Source: Dimorphilus gyrociliatus (Eukaryota; Annelida; Polychaeta; Dinophilidae). From it: 64,000 nt of DNA. The position numbers and the translations under genes were made by a program. The stretch spans positions 1,798,001 through 1,862,000 of the forward strand of contig CAJFCJ010000012.1 in NCBI GenBank assembly GCA_904063045.1. The letters run 5' to 3'. This document shows positions 30,700 through 43,760 of this stretch, piece after piece; the stretch's first letter is position 1, and every line of letters begins with the position of its first letter. Below the pieces are notes generated by a model. The model did not search any database and was not told where the DNA came from. It saw only the letters and a program-made list of their open reading frames with translations.

Positions 30700-33600
30700 A
30701 GAATCATAACGAAAACGGTAGATATTAGTTTTTCATATAATATTTGTCCGCTAGATGGCGAAATAAGAATGTATTTTAAAAGAGTTTTTAAAAGATAAAA
30801 TTCGACTATATTTTAGTTTAACCAGATGCTTAAGTAATCGAAAATTTTCAATCAAGATTTGTATAGGTATACTCATGTTGATACGGTCTATCTGGTCTAA
30901 TTGACAGTTTAAGTAATAGTATTATTCGGTATAGTCAACATAGTGGAGATTTTAATTAATGTTGAAAATTTTCACTAAGAGCTGTCCATTATCTGGTTAA
31001 TTTCTAATAATAATTAAGAATAATAAATGGGAATAGGTATCTATTTATTACAATCCATTCATTCATCTAAATTAAGTATATTTAGAAAAATGATATGGGT
31101 AATTAAATTCGTATATTTTCAATGTTCAAACCTTTCAATATCGAATTTCAGTTTCTTTCCCTTTTATTTCTTTCTCTCTCTCTCTCTCTCTCTATCTTTT
31201 TCACTTTCCTATTTTTATAAAAATGAAAAAAAAAATGAACAGAATTCCTACACAATACAGTGACTAAAATCTTTCAATTTCTTGCTAAAATTATTGAATT
31301 ATTTTTTAATGGCCAAGGTACTCAAAATGGGAAAGCTTTAGTGCCAGGCTATAGCTATGGTAACAACACAGCGTGTCTATACCGTGCCGGCATTCTTACA
31401 TTGGATATATTTACCCGTTTAATGTTCCCTTTCCTATAGATAGTTAACAAAGTTTAGAAACAGTGAGTTCTTACCCTTGTTTTTTTTTTATGTAAATCTG
31501 AGTATAAGTGTGAATGAAACTCGTGATATTAAAAGCTAACACGTGGGTAATGTGTTGTACTATACATTTCTAGGTTGCTCACAATTCTATTTACGTATCT
31601 AGACTGGATTCTTTGCAGATATATATAGTATACAGGATATATACATATGTACATACGTAAATTTATATATATATATATATATCTTGTCTCTTTTGACCTA
31701 AATGAAAAATGTTATATATTTTTAAGAAACTGCAATGCCCGTATCAATGAATAGTATTAACAATACGATAGATTTGATATTTTACAATACTATTTTTCCT
31801 TAATGATATCTTTTCCATTATTATGTTTCCTAATATTTTTATATATATTTTTTTTGAGCTGCTATGAAAGTAGAATGACCTTACACTATTAATCATAAAG
31901 AATGCTGTTTAGACGAAAATTTCCGACTCAGTCATAATCCAATAAATTTGAATATTTATAAGGGGATTTTCCAGCACTCTGAAAACTTGCTTTTTCATTT
32001 CCGCTTAATTATTATTTGTCAATACATCTGTTTTAGATAATGTATTTATCAAATATGAAGTAAATGACGATTCTATAGAGAAATAAACAAGTGAATATAC
32101 TTGTTAAAAAATAGTAAAAGTATATATATAGTATTATAAACAGCGTTGGTGGTACTACTACTTTTTCATTCATAAATTCATAAGTTTCACAAGACAATAA
32201 AATATTATAGAATCTTTAATAATATTTAAATTATCTTTATCTTCAATCTATTTCAATTATAATAACAATAGTATAATAATAAAATAGTAACTGTTGAATT
32301 AGATTTTCGAAAAACTGCTGTTCATTGAATAAATAAACTACGGATGATAGAATCGTCTGGCTTATCAATAAATTATTCGACATTCTTTTACAATTGATAA
32401 TATTGATTTAGATATTTTATTTATTTCGAAATTTTCCACTGATATTTTGTAAACAAAATTAACCTCTCTTTGAATTTTTACTAGGACATTAACTGTCCAA
32501 AAATAGCATTTTATCTTTTCAAGTATTTCGTTTGCTTTTGTCAATAAAACAGCATTCGAATTTAAAGAAATACAAAAATATTCAATGAAAAAAAATGACT
32601 AAATTAGCTTTTTTTTTTAAAAAAAACAAGCATTTATCATTTGGTTTTATAACAGACTTTCTCTATTATATAATATTATTAAACTTGTATTGAATAATAT
32701 TATGAATTATTAGATGATAAATACGTTTAAGAATAACTTTTATTTATTTATATAAATAAGAGATATGAGATAAATATTTTCCCTCTCCATTGTTTTTTAC
32801 ATCCTAGAAATAGTTTAAATTAAAAAAAGATTTCTTTAGAAAATGAAACTAGAGTATTATCCTCGATAACAGAGAACAAATAAATAAAAATACCTACCAA
32901 GTACTTTAAGATAAGATAGCATTTTAAATAGTCTTTTTTAGAAATAACTGATTATATTTCAATTGTGAAAAAAAGGACCATTTCCTTTATATTTAGGGTT
33001 TTAACTATGCGTTTTATAGAGGTTTTAATATTTCCAAAATTTGAAGACATGCGCATCGAAACACACTAGGCTCAAATGAATAATGTAACTGGAACCAGTT
33101 TATATTCAAATTTAATGTTAATGATGGAATTATCCAGGATTTTTCTTATGACTTTTGTAACATCTACTAAAGCAAAATATAACAGGTATTTACGTATATA
33201 TTGCAATTAGAAAACAATCAAAAATATTAGTTTAAATATATATTAAAAAATTGTTATTATGTGTAATTTTAAGTTTATATTGTGCACTTTTTCCAAGTCA
33301 CAAATAAAAGAACCAGGTAAATTCCTCTCCATTCTTAAAATCACTTTCATTGAATAGTTGTATACAAAAAAAAATTCGGCCGTTTCTATAGACATTTTTG
33401 ATTCTCTCCCGCATTCCTTAATTTTCATATTTTGTTTTTGGAAAATCTATAATATAAACCAAAAAACCATAAATTTATATAAAAAATAATATGATATCAA
33501 ATATCTTGTTGATACTTTAAAGGAGTGTTTGTTTAAATTGCTATTCGCTCTGAAGTAAAACTTTGAATTTATAAATGTGGGAATTTCCATTTTGCATAAA

Positions 33601-33967
33601 TTATCAATTGGCGGCAAGATGCTCATGCTAGCAGCATATGTAGCCAGAACTCCAAAGCGAAAAGAATGGCGCTTTTCAAAAAAGTAAAAGAATATTTTGT
33701 TGTTAATTGTCAAGATGAGGTATAGATTATTTATGTAATTATATTGAATAATATTATTATATTATGAATCATTATAAAACTATTTGCTTTTTCAAATGAA
33801 AGCATTAAAGTTTATCTAACTTAACAATACTAAACAGGATATAATACAAGATCTTTTGCTAACGGTTGACCACAACTGTAGGATTCATATATATATATAT
33901 ATTCAAATTCCAAAAGAATACTAACTAACCCATTCTTATGTACTATTTGTTTATAAAGAAAACGAAA
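30700..33967. other. Large non-coding region upstream of the SLC6 gene
   Basis: About 3.2 kb, exceptional in this compact window. It holds AGATGGCGA (30753-30761), a (TC)n tract (31172-31193), a GC-richer island at about 31320-31410 including GCTATGGTAAC that resembles an RFX X-box half, and a (TA)n tract (about 31661-31681). No convincing frame. Probably cis-regulatory sequence for the transporter. Confidence 0.45.
31172..31193. repeat. (TC)n microsatellite
   Basis: About eleven TC units in a pyrimidine-rich context upstream of the SLC6 gene. Confidence 0.8.
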
Positions 33968-36300
33968 ATGGCCTCAGAAGCAGATTCACAAATAGCAAAT
34001 GAAGAAGAATTTATTGATCTAAAGAAAACGGCCAATGATAAAGCACATATCGAAGAAGGTAATCAACTTCTCACTTCGGATCCAGAAAGCGCGAAAGAGA
34101 AATCTGATTTGAGCAGTAAGAAAAATAGAGGAGAGTGGGGAGGAAAGTTCGAATTCTTACTATCATGCTTATCGTATGCAGTAGGGCTTGGGAATCTATG
34201 GCGATTCCCATACCTCTGCTACAAAAACGGTGGAGGCGCATTTCTCATACCATACACAGTTATGCTCCTGGTGGCAGGGATTCCTCTATTTTTTCTAGAA
34301 TTGAGTTTTGGGCAGAAAGCTAAAGAAGGTGTTATATCAATATGGAAAATTTGTCCTCTCTTTCAAGGAATTGGATGGGGAATGTTTCTGGTCTCCCTGT
34401 TCATTTCCATCTATTACAATATGATCATCGCATGGACATTATTCTATTTGGGTAGTTCTTTTAGCAGTGATGTACCCTGGCGCCATTGTGAAAACGACTG
34501 GAATACTGGAGAATGCGGCGTTCATAAATTCTTAATGTTGAAAAACTGTACAGAAATTTTAAAGGGATTGTTCTACAACAACACGTGTTTAACTAGAGAT
34601 GAGATTGGTAACAGCCAATTTGAAATAATGAGCAATTGGACAAACGTTAGCACAAAAGCTGACCACAATAGTATTGCGTATCCAAGCGATGAATTCTTCC
34701 ACAGAAATGTCCTGCAGATGTCGGAAGGATTTCATGATTTTGGAACGCCAAATTTGTCATTATCCATGGCACTTTTAGGGGCCTGGATTCTTGTAGGAAT
34801 TTGCCTTAGTAAAGGGATCAAATCTGCAGGCAGGGCAGTTTATTTTACTGCAACATTCCCATACTTGGTTTTAATTATACTTCTAATCAGGGGATTGACT
34901 CTTGAAGGATCATTCGAAGGAATAAAATTTTATTTGACACCCGAGTGGAGTCGTTTAGCAACTGCAAAAGTATGGGGGGACGCGGCAGTACAGATTTTCT
35001 TCTCATTATCACCTTGCTGGGGTGGCTTGATTACTCTTGCATCTTATAACAAGACGAATAATAACTGTCTAAGGGATGCATTAGTCGTTTCTATCGCAAA
35101 TTGTAAGTTAATCGTTTTCGCAATCTATACTTTTTACGAATCTATTTTTATCTCCTTAAGGATAGTTGTCTTTAAAAATACTTAAAGTTGTCATCAATGA
35201 CAAGGTCAATGAAAACAATACTAAAACTAAGGTATTAGATTTTCGAATAAAACGATAGTTAAATTAGTATACATCAAGGCCGATGGCCAAGAAGTTTATT
35301 TTTATACCAAGAGGTGAAATTAAACAATTTTTAGGACATTTTCTAGGCTTAACTCATGTAATATATTATTTAAAATAATGCAAAAATATAAAGAAAATAT
35401 AAATGATCTTACTAATAACTATAATTTTCACTTATAGGTTTAACATCGTTTTTTGCCGGATTCGTTATATTTGGTATTATTGGATTTATGGCAAATGAAA
35501 TGGGTCTAGATGTTGGAAAGGTGGCTAAAAGTGGAGCTGGTCTTGCCTTTATTGTGTATCCGGAAGTAGTGTCTCGACTACCCATATCACCGCTATGGGC
35601 AATTTTATTTTTTCTAATGCTGCTAACACTTGGTCTTGGTACACAATTTGCAGTTGTTACTACAGTTCACACTACCTTATTGGATGTGTTTCCAAGTGTC
35701 TTACGTCGAGGAAAGAGACCAATGTTGGTTATGTTGGGTATTTGTATATTTGGTTATTTGGTTGGGTTGAGCTGTACTACAAGAGGAGGAATCTATCTTT
35801 TACAATTAATCGACAATTACGCAGCTTCTTATTCTGTGCTAATTATTGGTTTATTCGAATGCTCCGTTCTCTCATGGGTTTATGGTGTTGATAAATATAT
35901 AGACACTATTAGCGACATGCTTACGTTTCGTGTTCCAATAGTGTTTAAATATATGTGGAAGTATGTAACGCCGATTATATTAATTGCAATTATGTTATTC
36001 ACTTGGATTGACTATCAGCCTTCCTATTACGGGTCATACATTTTCCCAACTTGGGCCGACTCCTTGGGATGGACTATTTCAATGACATCAGTTTCAGCTA
36101 TTCCAATTGTAGCGTTTTATAAACTTTTCATGCGGAAATCTGTTGAAGGAGAAAGTTTTATGGATAAAATCCGAGATTTATGTAAACCTGACGATACCTG
36201 GGGAAAGCCATTCTCAATTACTAAAGCCACAGGGAACAAAGAACTTTATCAGACAAACAGTCGTTCGGAGACACCTTCAGAAAATAATGAGAAGGTTTGA
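33968..36300 (+). CDS. SLC6 sodium/chloride-coupled transporter, glycine-transporter-like
   Basis: Two exons (33968-35102, 35438-36300) give 665 aa with twelve predicted membrane helices. TM1 has YAVGLGNLWRFPYLCYKNGG, the SLC6 signature. EL2 carries the Cys pair in WRHCENDWNTGEC and several N-glycosylation sites. TM6 reads QIFFSLSPCWGGLITLASYN and TM7 TSFFAGFVIFGIIGFMAN, both closest to glycine transporters. The chloride-site Gln and Ser are present. In TM8 the position of the sodium-2 aspartate is Gly446 (LTLGLGTQF). An in-frame ATG at 33938 would add 10 residues; 33968 (MASEADSQ) is preferred because the upstream codons look like leader sequence. The substrate cannot be settled from sequence. 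Confidence 0.9.
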
Positions 36301-39300
36301 CAAACAAAGAAAACTAGTGACATTACTTCACGTAAGAAATCTCACATACCTAAAGTTACTTGTTGTAAAAGTCTGTTTTGTTTGGTATTCAATCTTCATT
36401 CTAGTTGTAAAGTTTGATGCGATTGTGCGGGTTATTTTTTTACCTGGCTTTATAAATATTTCACAAGTATATTAATATACTTGTAGAATAATTATAAAAC
36501 TAGATAAAAACTCTTGCGATCTAGTCAAACTTTATAATATGAAAGGGAATTAAATCCCCAGTAAAATAGCCTTTTATGAAAGAAAATTTAGGTATGAGAC
36601 ATTTCTTTTATAGCGATTTTTTAAATTTCCTTTTTGGGGTAGGGTTTTCTTAGGATGATTTTACCCTAGTCTTATTTTTTATCTGTTTTCAAATATGATT
36701 CATTTTAACTAGAATGCTATAAAACGAAAATAAGCTCAGGGTAAAATGGTGCTAAGAAGGAAAGAGTAAAACGTTATATTGCTCTACCTCTTCTGATAGG
36801 GAAATTTATGCATTTTTCAAATTCTTTCTTGATATAAATATTTCTTTCATATAAAATATTTTGTTTAATACAAAAAACATATTTCCAAAGTGTATAAATC
36901 TTTCTTACTATTTAAAAAAATAAGATAAATTACCTTTAAAAGAATAAACAGATGCTTTGATAGAGCCTCATCGGAAAATGTCAAATTTTCTCTCCTTTTT
37001 TTTTTACAACATCTAAAGATTCTTTTTTGTATACAGTGTATTTTAGTTACAAGAGATATAGGAACAAAACTCTCTTTAACCTTGCTCTCTCTACCTGAGT
37101 ACAACTGTAATTAACGTGAAAAAGAATTCTGTGTAGGTATCTTTAGTTCTTAATTTGAAGAGGACTAATTTAGCCCACAAGCAAAGTTACTTTGCTACTA
37201 ATGTCTTAATAGATATATTCTCTATTACCACAATTTATAACTAATTTTATGCAGTAAACCTATCATCAAAATCTTTTATAAATATAAGAGACTGTTAATT
37301 TTAATTGAACAGGACAGAGATGATAAAGTTTCCTCCAATTTTTTCATTTTTTATTCAAGAGTTTAATGTAATGGAAAATAAAACAAGAAAAGAATAATGA
37401 TTGTAAAAGTAATATATCAGAATATTCAATATCAGAGAATGTGATTGTACAGGTTGTTGCCAGTCGAACAAATCAATTAAATAAACATTAATGAAAGGGG
37501 CGTAAATCTGTATTATTCCTTCAGCAGTATGCAGCAGGTATTGCATATACATGTATAGATCTATTTTTAACAACCATTTAATAAGATATTCTAATGCTAA
37601 GCTCTTCCGGTCGAATCTTTTTTCATAGTATTATAAGATCGATTTGACATAGTTTTTTTTCTGTAAAACTCCTTCCTTGTCACTAGCTTTGATGATTGTT
37701 TGATGTATTTTCATGAAAATAGTAGCTAAAAGATATTCAGTATTCAATAAATAAAGATAATTGAATTGTTTCAAGTCTAGACAGATACAGTGAAAACTGT
37801 AATCGAAATTGAAGTGCTCTTTAAACCTCTTTAAATCTTTAGAAGTAGGATAAGCTCAACGTTTTAAAAATGAAAAAAATGATCGTTTTTATCCGAAAAA
37901 GAGATCACATTTTTTCCATACTGGACAATAATTTTATAACATGTGCAAACTTTCCATAAAGCAAACTATAGGATAAATCATCTTTGTAGCTTTTAAATCT
38001 AGTTCTTTCTTCAAAAGGAATAGAGATTATCTCATATTTGCATACCTGTTTAAAATTGATTCCATTCATAAAATATATTAGTATTATATTATATTCTAAT
38101 ATAAATTAAATGAGATTGTTTTGAAATAGAATATTCTTCTCGTTTAAGATTAAAAAGTATATTTTCATAGTTTATATAAACATAAATAGGAGTTTGCCTT
38201 GTATTTTAGCATCATTTTTTATTCGTTTCATTAATGATTTCAATTCTGCCCAACATTTAACCTTCGACAATATTCTAATTAGTTCCTCTGCTTAATTATT
38301 GATTATTTACGTCATAGAACTAATCTATTTCTTTTTTCATTACTATATCGCTATAGAAAGTCTTTTATAGAAAAAATGTCATTCTTTCCTTTGATTTATA
38401 TCACTTAACAATTTGACTAAAGCTTACTTTTTGTTGAGATATTTGAAGAGCATCTATGATAATATAAAAATTAAAGGTAACTTAATTGGTACTCAATCGC
38501 TCTCTTTGGAGATTTTCCATCATTTTGTCACTTATACTTAACCAAGTTATAAATCCTTGGAGGCAATCTAATATTTTAATATACGGCTTTATGGTTTGTC
38601 AGTCAATTGCCAATGAATTTCCTGTTGATGGATTTCTGATGAATTATGCATTGGAGGAGAAGGTAGTCTAAAAACTTCATCAGTAAATTAACTAACATAA
38701 AGATAAGATAGATAAAAATAGTTTTCCATTAGGGCAAGTACTAAAATTTTCATCGAATCAAATTTAATAACACTTTGAATAAAAGGACATTCCAACATTC
38801 AGAAGAGTATATTAAACTCTTTCTTTCTTGATAACTTATCAAGCTTTCTTTTAAATGATAGATATATTTTCTCTTTCATAATCGGTAAAAATCAGTCTTA
38901 TCTTACAAGAAGATAGAATGTTCCCTTTTCGGATAGTTTTCAAAAAATGTTATTCGCCGCCATCTTTATTAATGACTACTCAAAACAAATAAACAGATAG
39001 AGAGAGAGGGAGGGAGAAGGCTCACATTGTATAATGTTTTGTATGCTTGTTTATAAATTAAGAATTTATACTATTGGAAAAACGAAGAGAAGAAGAGACT
39101 ATAAATAATATTTCTTTATAATTTTTCCCCAAACTATTTAGGTTTGTATCAAATTTCATGGTTCTTTTTATAACAGGTTTATTTATATTGGAATATTGAG
39201 TGAACGTTATCATTCTTTTAAATTTTTTGTCCCCTTTTCAATTAAATATATAATAGAATTATCCAATAAACAATTCTTAGTATTTCCATTCGTATTAAAA

Positions 39301-39861
39301 TGATATTGAACCACATTTATAATTGTTTTTCGTTCATTTAAACGGAAATCTCGTGCTATTTGCTTTTAGTTTTAATTGATAGAGTTATTTTCCCCTCTAT
39401 TCCTGTTTTTTTCCTTTCTTTTCAATATATACAAATAATTTAGATGAAATTGTAATATTCCTATCATATTCTCCTATAGAGTCAAACATTGTAATAATTT
39501 ATGACGAGATTCTGAATATTACCATCGATAGTGTTATTAGGTTTTTTCCACAGTATGGTAGAGTCATCTAGCGGGCTATCTTTTATTTATATCTAGATTT
39601 GCTTGGCCTCGAACCTGGAAAATGTTGATCTAAAATATGCTAAACATAGTTCTTGCGGAGCCAGTCATGCATTTATTTCTAAACTAATAGTGTTTATTCA
39701 TCAATAGAAACCTCTACGCAACGAATTAGTTCGATAATTTTGTTATATGACTATAATGTCTTAGAATGATATAAAAATGATAAAGTATCTTCTTATTAGA
39801 TCAGCAAGTACGATCATTGCAAAGAAAAAAAAATGTATCAGTTCATGAAGGGTGCACTGAC
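36301..39861. other. Large non-coding region downstream of the SLC6 gene
   Basis: About 3.6 kb of AT-rich DNA with no convincing frame, RNA gene or repeat array. It includes the 3'UTR of the SLC6 gene, a purine-rich tract (about 38998-39020) and GCCGCCATCTT at 38956-38966, whose reverse complement is the YY1-type AAGATGGCGGC. Confidence 0.4.
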
Positions 39862-41364
39862 TTATTCGATTCCAAGTTCTTTTTTGGTGAAATCCCATAA
39901 GACTTTGCAAGCTTTGTCATCATTACACAATTTTGACATCTCGTACTCCTCGCATTCTCTATTAATGAAAAGGTATTAAGGTTTAATACTCATGTAAAAA
40001 TAATAATTATTTATCATTACACAAAATATCTGCCTGCTTTCGATTCTAAGCCTCTTTGCAAGCTACAATATAGAGGAGTTTGAGAGCCTTGTTTAGGTGT
40101 TTTACCAATTTGCACCATTGGATTCCAACAATCAAGAGTCTGTTTAAAAAAGATAAATTATATATTTTAAAAATTGAATTGAAATGTTACAAGTTAATTA
40201 TCTATCTAAACTTTTTATATATTTAGCTCTTCAAAGAGCTTAGTCATGCTAACGGATAAAACAATAGTGCTATATAACACTGATAGTTAGTATGTTAAAT
40301 ACTATAACAGTACTTTTACCATATCTACTAATTTAAAAAGAAAATTAGAATTATGATAGTATTAAGAGATTAAACGGTATGTCATCTTTATAAAATTACC
40401 TTAAAGAGAATGTAGCTTGAAAAGTCATTAAGAAATGTATAGTATCGCGTAATTTCTGTATGGACTGTACCTGGATGGCAACTATACGCTGTTACGCCTA
40501 AGTCTATGGAAATAATTGTTTAAATGAGCAGCAATGATCATGAAGTTTTATTAATGAAAGAAATATAGTACTTCCGTAAAGTTCTTGCAATTGTCTTGCG
40601 TGCATAACGTTAGCCGCTTTGCTTCTGCAATAGAGATAAAAATTCGAAGGTCCAAAACAACCTGATTTGATATGAAAATCTTTAAACATCATATCTGTTC
40701 CAGAAAAGTGAGCCGAAGAAGAAACGTTTATTATTCTACTTGGAGCACTTTTCTTCAATAGATCCATTAATAGGTGCGTGAGAAGAAAGTGACCAAGATA
40801 ATTTGTTGCAATAATAGTTTCAAAACCTTCACTTGTATGAGTGTTCAATGCTTTCATTATGCCGCCATTATTTATTAAGATATCTAGCCTACTCTCCTCT
40901 ATTAGTTGAAAAATATTCCCAAAATTAACTTTTAATTACAATATTAAAATTCTAATAAATTACAAACGTTTGTTAAATTGATCAGCAAATTTTCGTACAC
41001 TTTTCATCGACGATAAATCCAAATCCATAAGAATTACTTGACCGAACTTGCCAGTATCGTTTTCAATTTCTTCTTTCGCAGCTTTACCTTTCGGTCTGTA
41101 TCTACAAGGTAAAATAACTTTTGCGCCCCTTCGCACGAACTCTCTTACACATTCTTTCCCTATTCCAGAAGTTCCTCCAGTAACAAGAGCAACTTTACCA
41201 TCTAATCTTACGTCGGATTTGCATATTGCATGCTCCTTTATCCTAAAAAAAAGTTTGTTTCAAATTGAGGAAAAGAAATCTTATTAAATGACAAACTCGT
41301 GTTCAAATTGAGCAGCTGCTCGAAATTCGGGATTGGTAAAAACGTGATAAAACATAGTTGCCAT
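39862..41364 (-). CDS. Retinol dehydrogenase 11-14-like short-chain dehydrogenase
   Basis: Six minus-strand exons (41297-41364, 40968-41242, 40572-40898, 40400-40503, 40021-40139, 39862-39958) give 329 aa. Features: TGGTSGIG cofactor motif (44-51), LDLSSMKSVRKFA, NNGG at 124-127 in place of the usual NNAG, the catalytic Ser in NVSSSAHF and YCRSK (Tyr204, Lys208), then AYSCHPGTVHTEI and the C-terminal KTPKQGSQTPLYCSL. These fit SDR7C (RDH11-14, WWOX-related) NADP-dependent retinal reductases of the ER or mitochondria. Two of the donors are GTTTGT. No N-terminal membrane anchor is apparent, unlike most RDH11-14 proteins. Confidence 0.88.
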
Positions 41365-42652
41365 TTTGACGGTTGATGAACAAATGAACTGTCAGTACAA
41401 CTGTTTTCATTTGGAAATAGAGTAGTCGAAGGTCTTTATATAGATTAAAAACTAGGTAAATTTGAACCTATTTACAACTGGTGATACGACTAAATTTTCC
41501 GAATATTGATCGTAGTTTATATTTGAATTCCAAGATTTCAGGTATTTAAATGCTTTAATCAATTAATAAACTCTATAGATATGTTTGCATGTTTAATACA
41601 GTAAAAAAAACAAGTTTAAGCCAAAGACTCCCGCAAAGTTTACAATGATTAATAACATCGTTGATTGTACTTTCCAACAAATTACAATATCTCTTCGAAT
41701 TATGTATTTAATTGCTGCAAAAGCTATAGAATGGTTATCTAAATTTTTTAAACTCAAGATAGTCTGTTATTTAAATTAGGAAAACTTTTTAATGTTAAAA
41801 ATATGATTTGATTGAAAATTCTATCAAAAATAAAGGCATTCATATTCTGTATCATTGACAAAGATTGAAACCTGTTTACTACGTTGGGTGAATCAACAAG
41901 AGGCAGACATTTGACCGAATTTTAACCAATCAGAATTGCCCCTTCATAATCATATACGAAATATCGAATGTTTTAATCTTTTATATAAGTATAATAAGTT
42001 AGTTTATCAGTTAACTTTTTACAGCTAGAAAAAGTATATCTATTGCATAATTCTATCTGTTAATTTCATATTCATATCTTGTTGTATTTCATAAAACGTC
42101 CAATGTTGATAGACCTAGAAATTTCAGACATTTTAAATTTAAATCAGATTTACTTGGAAAAAGAGACCATTATCATGCGATATATGCTAGAGGACATTGA
42201 ATTTAATCACGTGACTCGAAAGGCTTTTTACTTTACTGGTTTCTTTTCTATTGCCATGCGTTGGCTCTGTACACATAAAGTAAAGACGTCTAGGTACAGA
42301 ATAATCGTTGGTATATGATTGCACTAAACTATACGAGATTAGTAAGCAATTTTTAATGGAGCAATATTTTGGAGGTCATGGACAGAATCTAGTTCTTTCA
42401 ATTTTAGGTAAAAAGAACTACTGACCTCTACTCATATCTATAATTGTGTTTATTGTCCTATAGACAACAGAAAGCTCACCTATGATTAAATTCATACAGA
42501 TTTTGAATGCATCCCTATTTACTTTTCGCCTGCCGACCCTTCTTCCTTGTTCATATTTTTGAATTCTCAACAACTATGGTGGAGGAATATGTTTGAAATG
42601 AATTTAATTACTTGTTAGTTAGATTTCTTAAATATTAATTAGCCTGTTTATC

Positions 42653-42654
<2 letters not shown>

Positions 42655-42690
<36 letters not shown>
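42655..42690. repeat. (TA)n microsatellite
   Basis: About 18 uninterrupted TA units, the longest simple repeat in the window. Confidence 0.9.
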
Positions 42691-42692
<2 letters not shown>

Positions 42693-43642
42693 ATCTTCCC
42701 TTTTCTGTATGAATCATCAAAAAAGATGTTAACAATTCAATACCAGAACTAGGTAGCCCAGACAATTTTAAGTTACATTTCCCTTACAGATTACTATTTA
42801 TTACTAATAGAATTAACATATTTTATAATTAATTGATGATTATACTCATTTATTTCTCTCCTAAAATAATCAGTTGTTATTTGAACAGATTTCTTTTTCT
42901 TTATCTTTGATAATAAAAAAAGCATTCTGATTTGAAATTAAAACAAAATTAAAGGTAAAAGAGATAGTTTATATAAAATATAATGAATAAATAGACTTTT
43001 TTCTTGGCAAAATAGACTGTTGAATAAGATATTACTCAGTTTTTCTTTTATTTTTACTTGATCTCTAGTGCTTTTCAAAATTACATGGATACAGGTAAAT
43101 ACTTCTAAGAAAAATACTTTTTCAGAAAAATAGATTGAAATAAAAATACTGAGCTCTGATATTTTCATGTGAAAGTTTCTTGAATAAACTTTAATTTAAT
43201 GTTAATACTTGATTTTATTTTTAATCTACCTTTTATATGGCAAATAGATAGACTATTTCAGTATTTAGTCGGGGACGACAGCAAATAGAAAGTTAAATAC
43301 ATACAATCCTTTAAAACTAAGGTAGCGACACCTGGTGATAAATATCTTTTATAACTTTTTTTGCAAATTGTTGAATAAGAAAGGAAAGATGAGGGTTTTT
43401 TTTCTTAACAATGACATTTTAGGTTCCTTTTTCAATTTTAAAAAAGGACATAATGAATAAAAAGCGACCTTACTTGCATATCTTTATATATATATATATA
43501 TAAATGTATTCAGAAAAAAATCATTCAAATCTATTCATCATCATTTTTTGCACATAGAAACTATTGCAAGATATTTTACTCGATAAAAAATAGGAATCCA
43601 TTGGTTCAGACTTTTTTCGATGCAGTTTCATATCAATTCGAT

Positions 43643-43720
43643 AGATGGCGTTTTATTTGTTGTTGAGTGAAAATAGAAGAAATTCTCTCCATATATTCGA
43701 TGGCCGTTCGGTCACGTGAT
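43643..43720 (+). promoter_or_regulatory. VPS50 promoter: AGATGGCG element and E-box
   Basis: AGATGGCGT (43643-43651) and GTCACGTGAT (43711-43720) lie 118 and 50 bp upstream of the VPS50 ATG at 43761. The E-box fits the TFEB/MITF-type site common at endolysosomal genes, but binding is inference. Confidence 0.45.
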
Positions 43721-43760
43721 TATACGTATTTTTACTCAATTTTGACTTGATTATATGATT

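Larger units (their letters stand above)
41365..43760. other. Divergent intergenic region between the RDH-like gene and VPS50
   Basis: About 2.4 kb. It holds a long (TA)n tract (42655-42690), a shorter one (43487-43501), TCACGTGAC at 42207-42215, AGATGGCGT at 43643-43651 and GTCACGTGAT at 43711-43720. Open frames of 76-79 codons here are at chance level. Confidence 0.45.

Noticed and set aside
33447-33713. 88-codon minus-strand frame upstream of the SLC6 gene
   Set aside because: Length expected by chance, AT-driven composition, no splice or promoter context.
39590-39640. Possible tRNA on the minus strand (GGTTCGAGGCC T-loop-like)
   Set aside because: No matching acceptor stem or anticodon arm could be folded around it.
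42079-42318. 79-codon plus-strand frame before VPS50
   Set aside because: Chance-length frame in AT-rich DNA, overlapping a likely regulatory E-box; no family resemblance.
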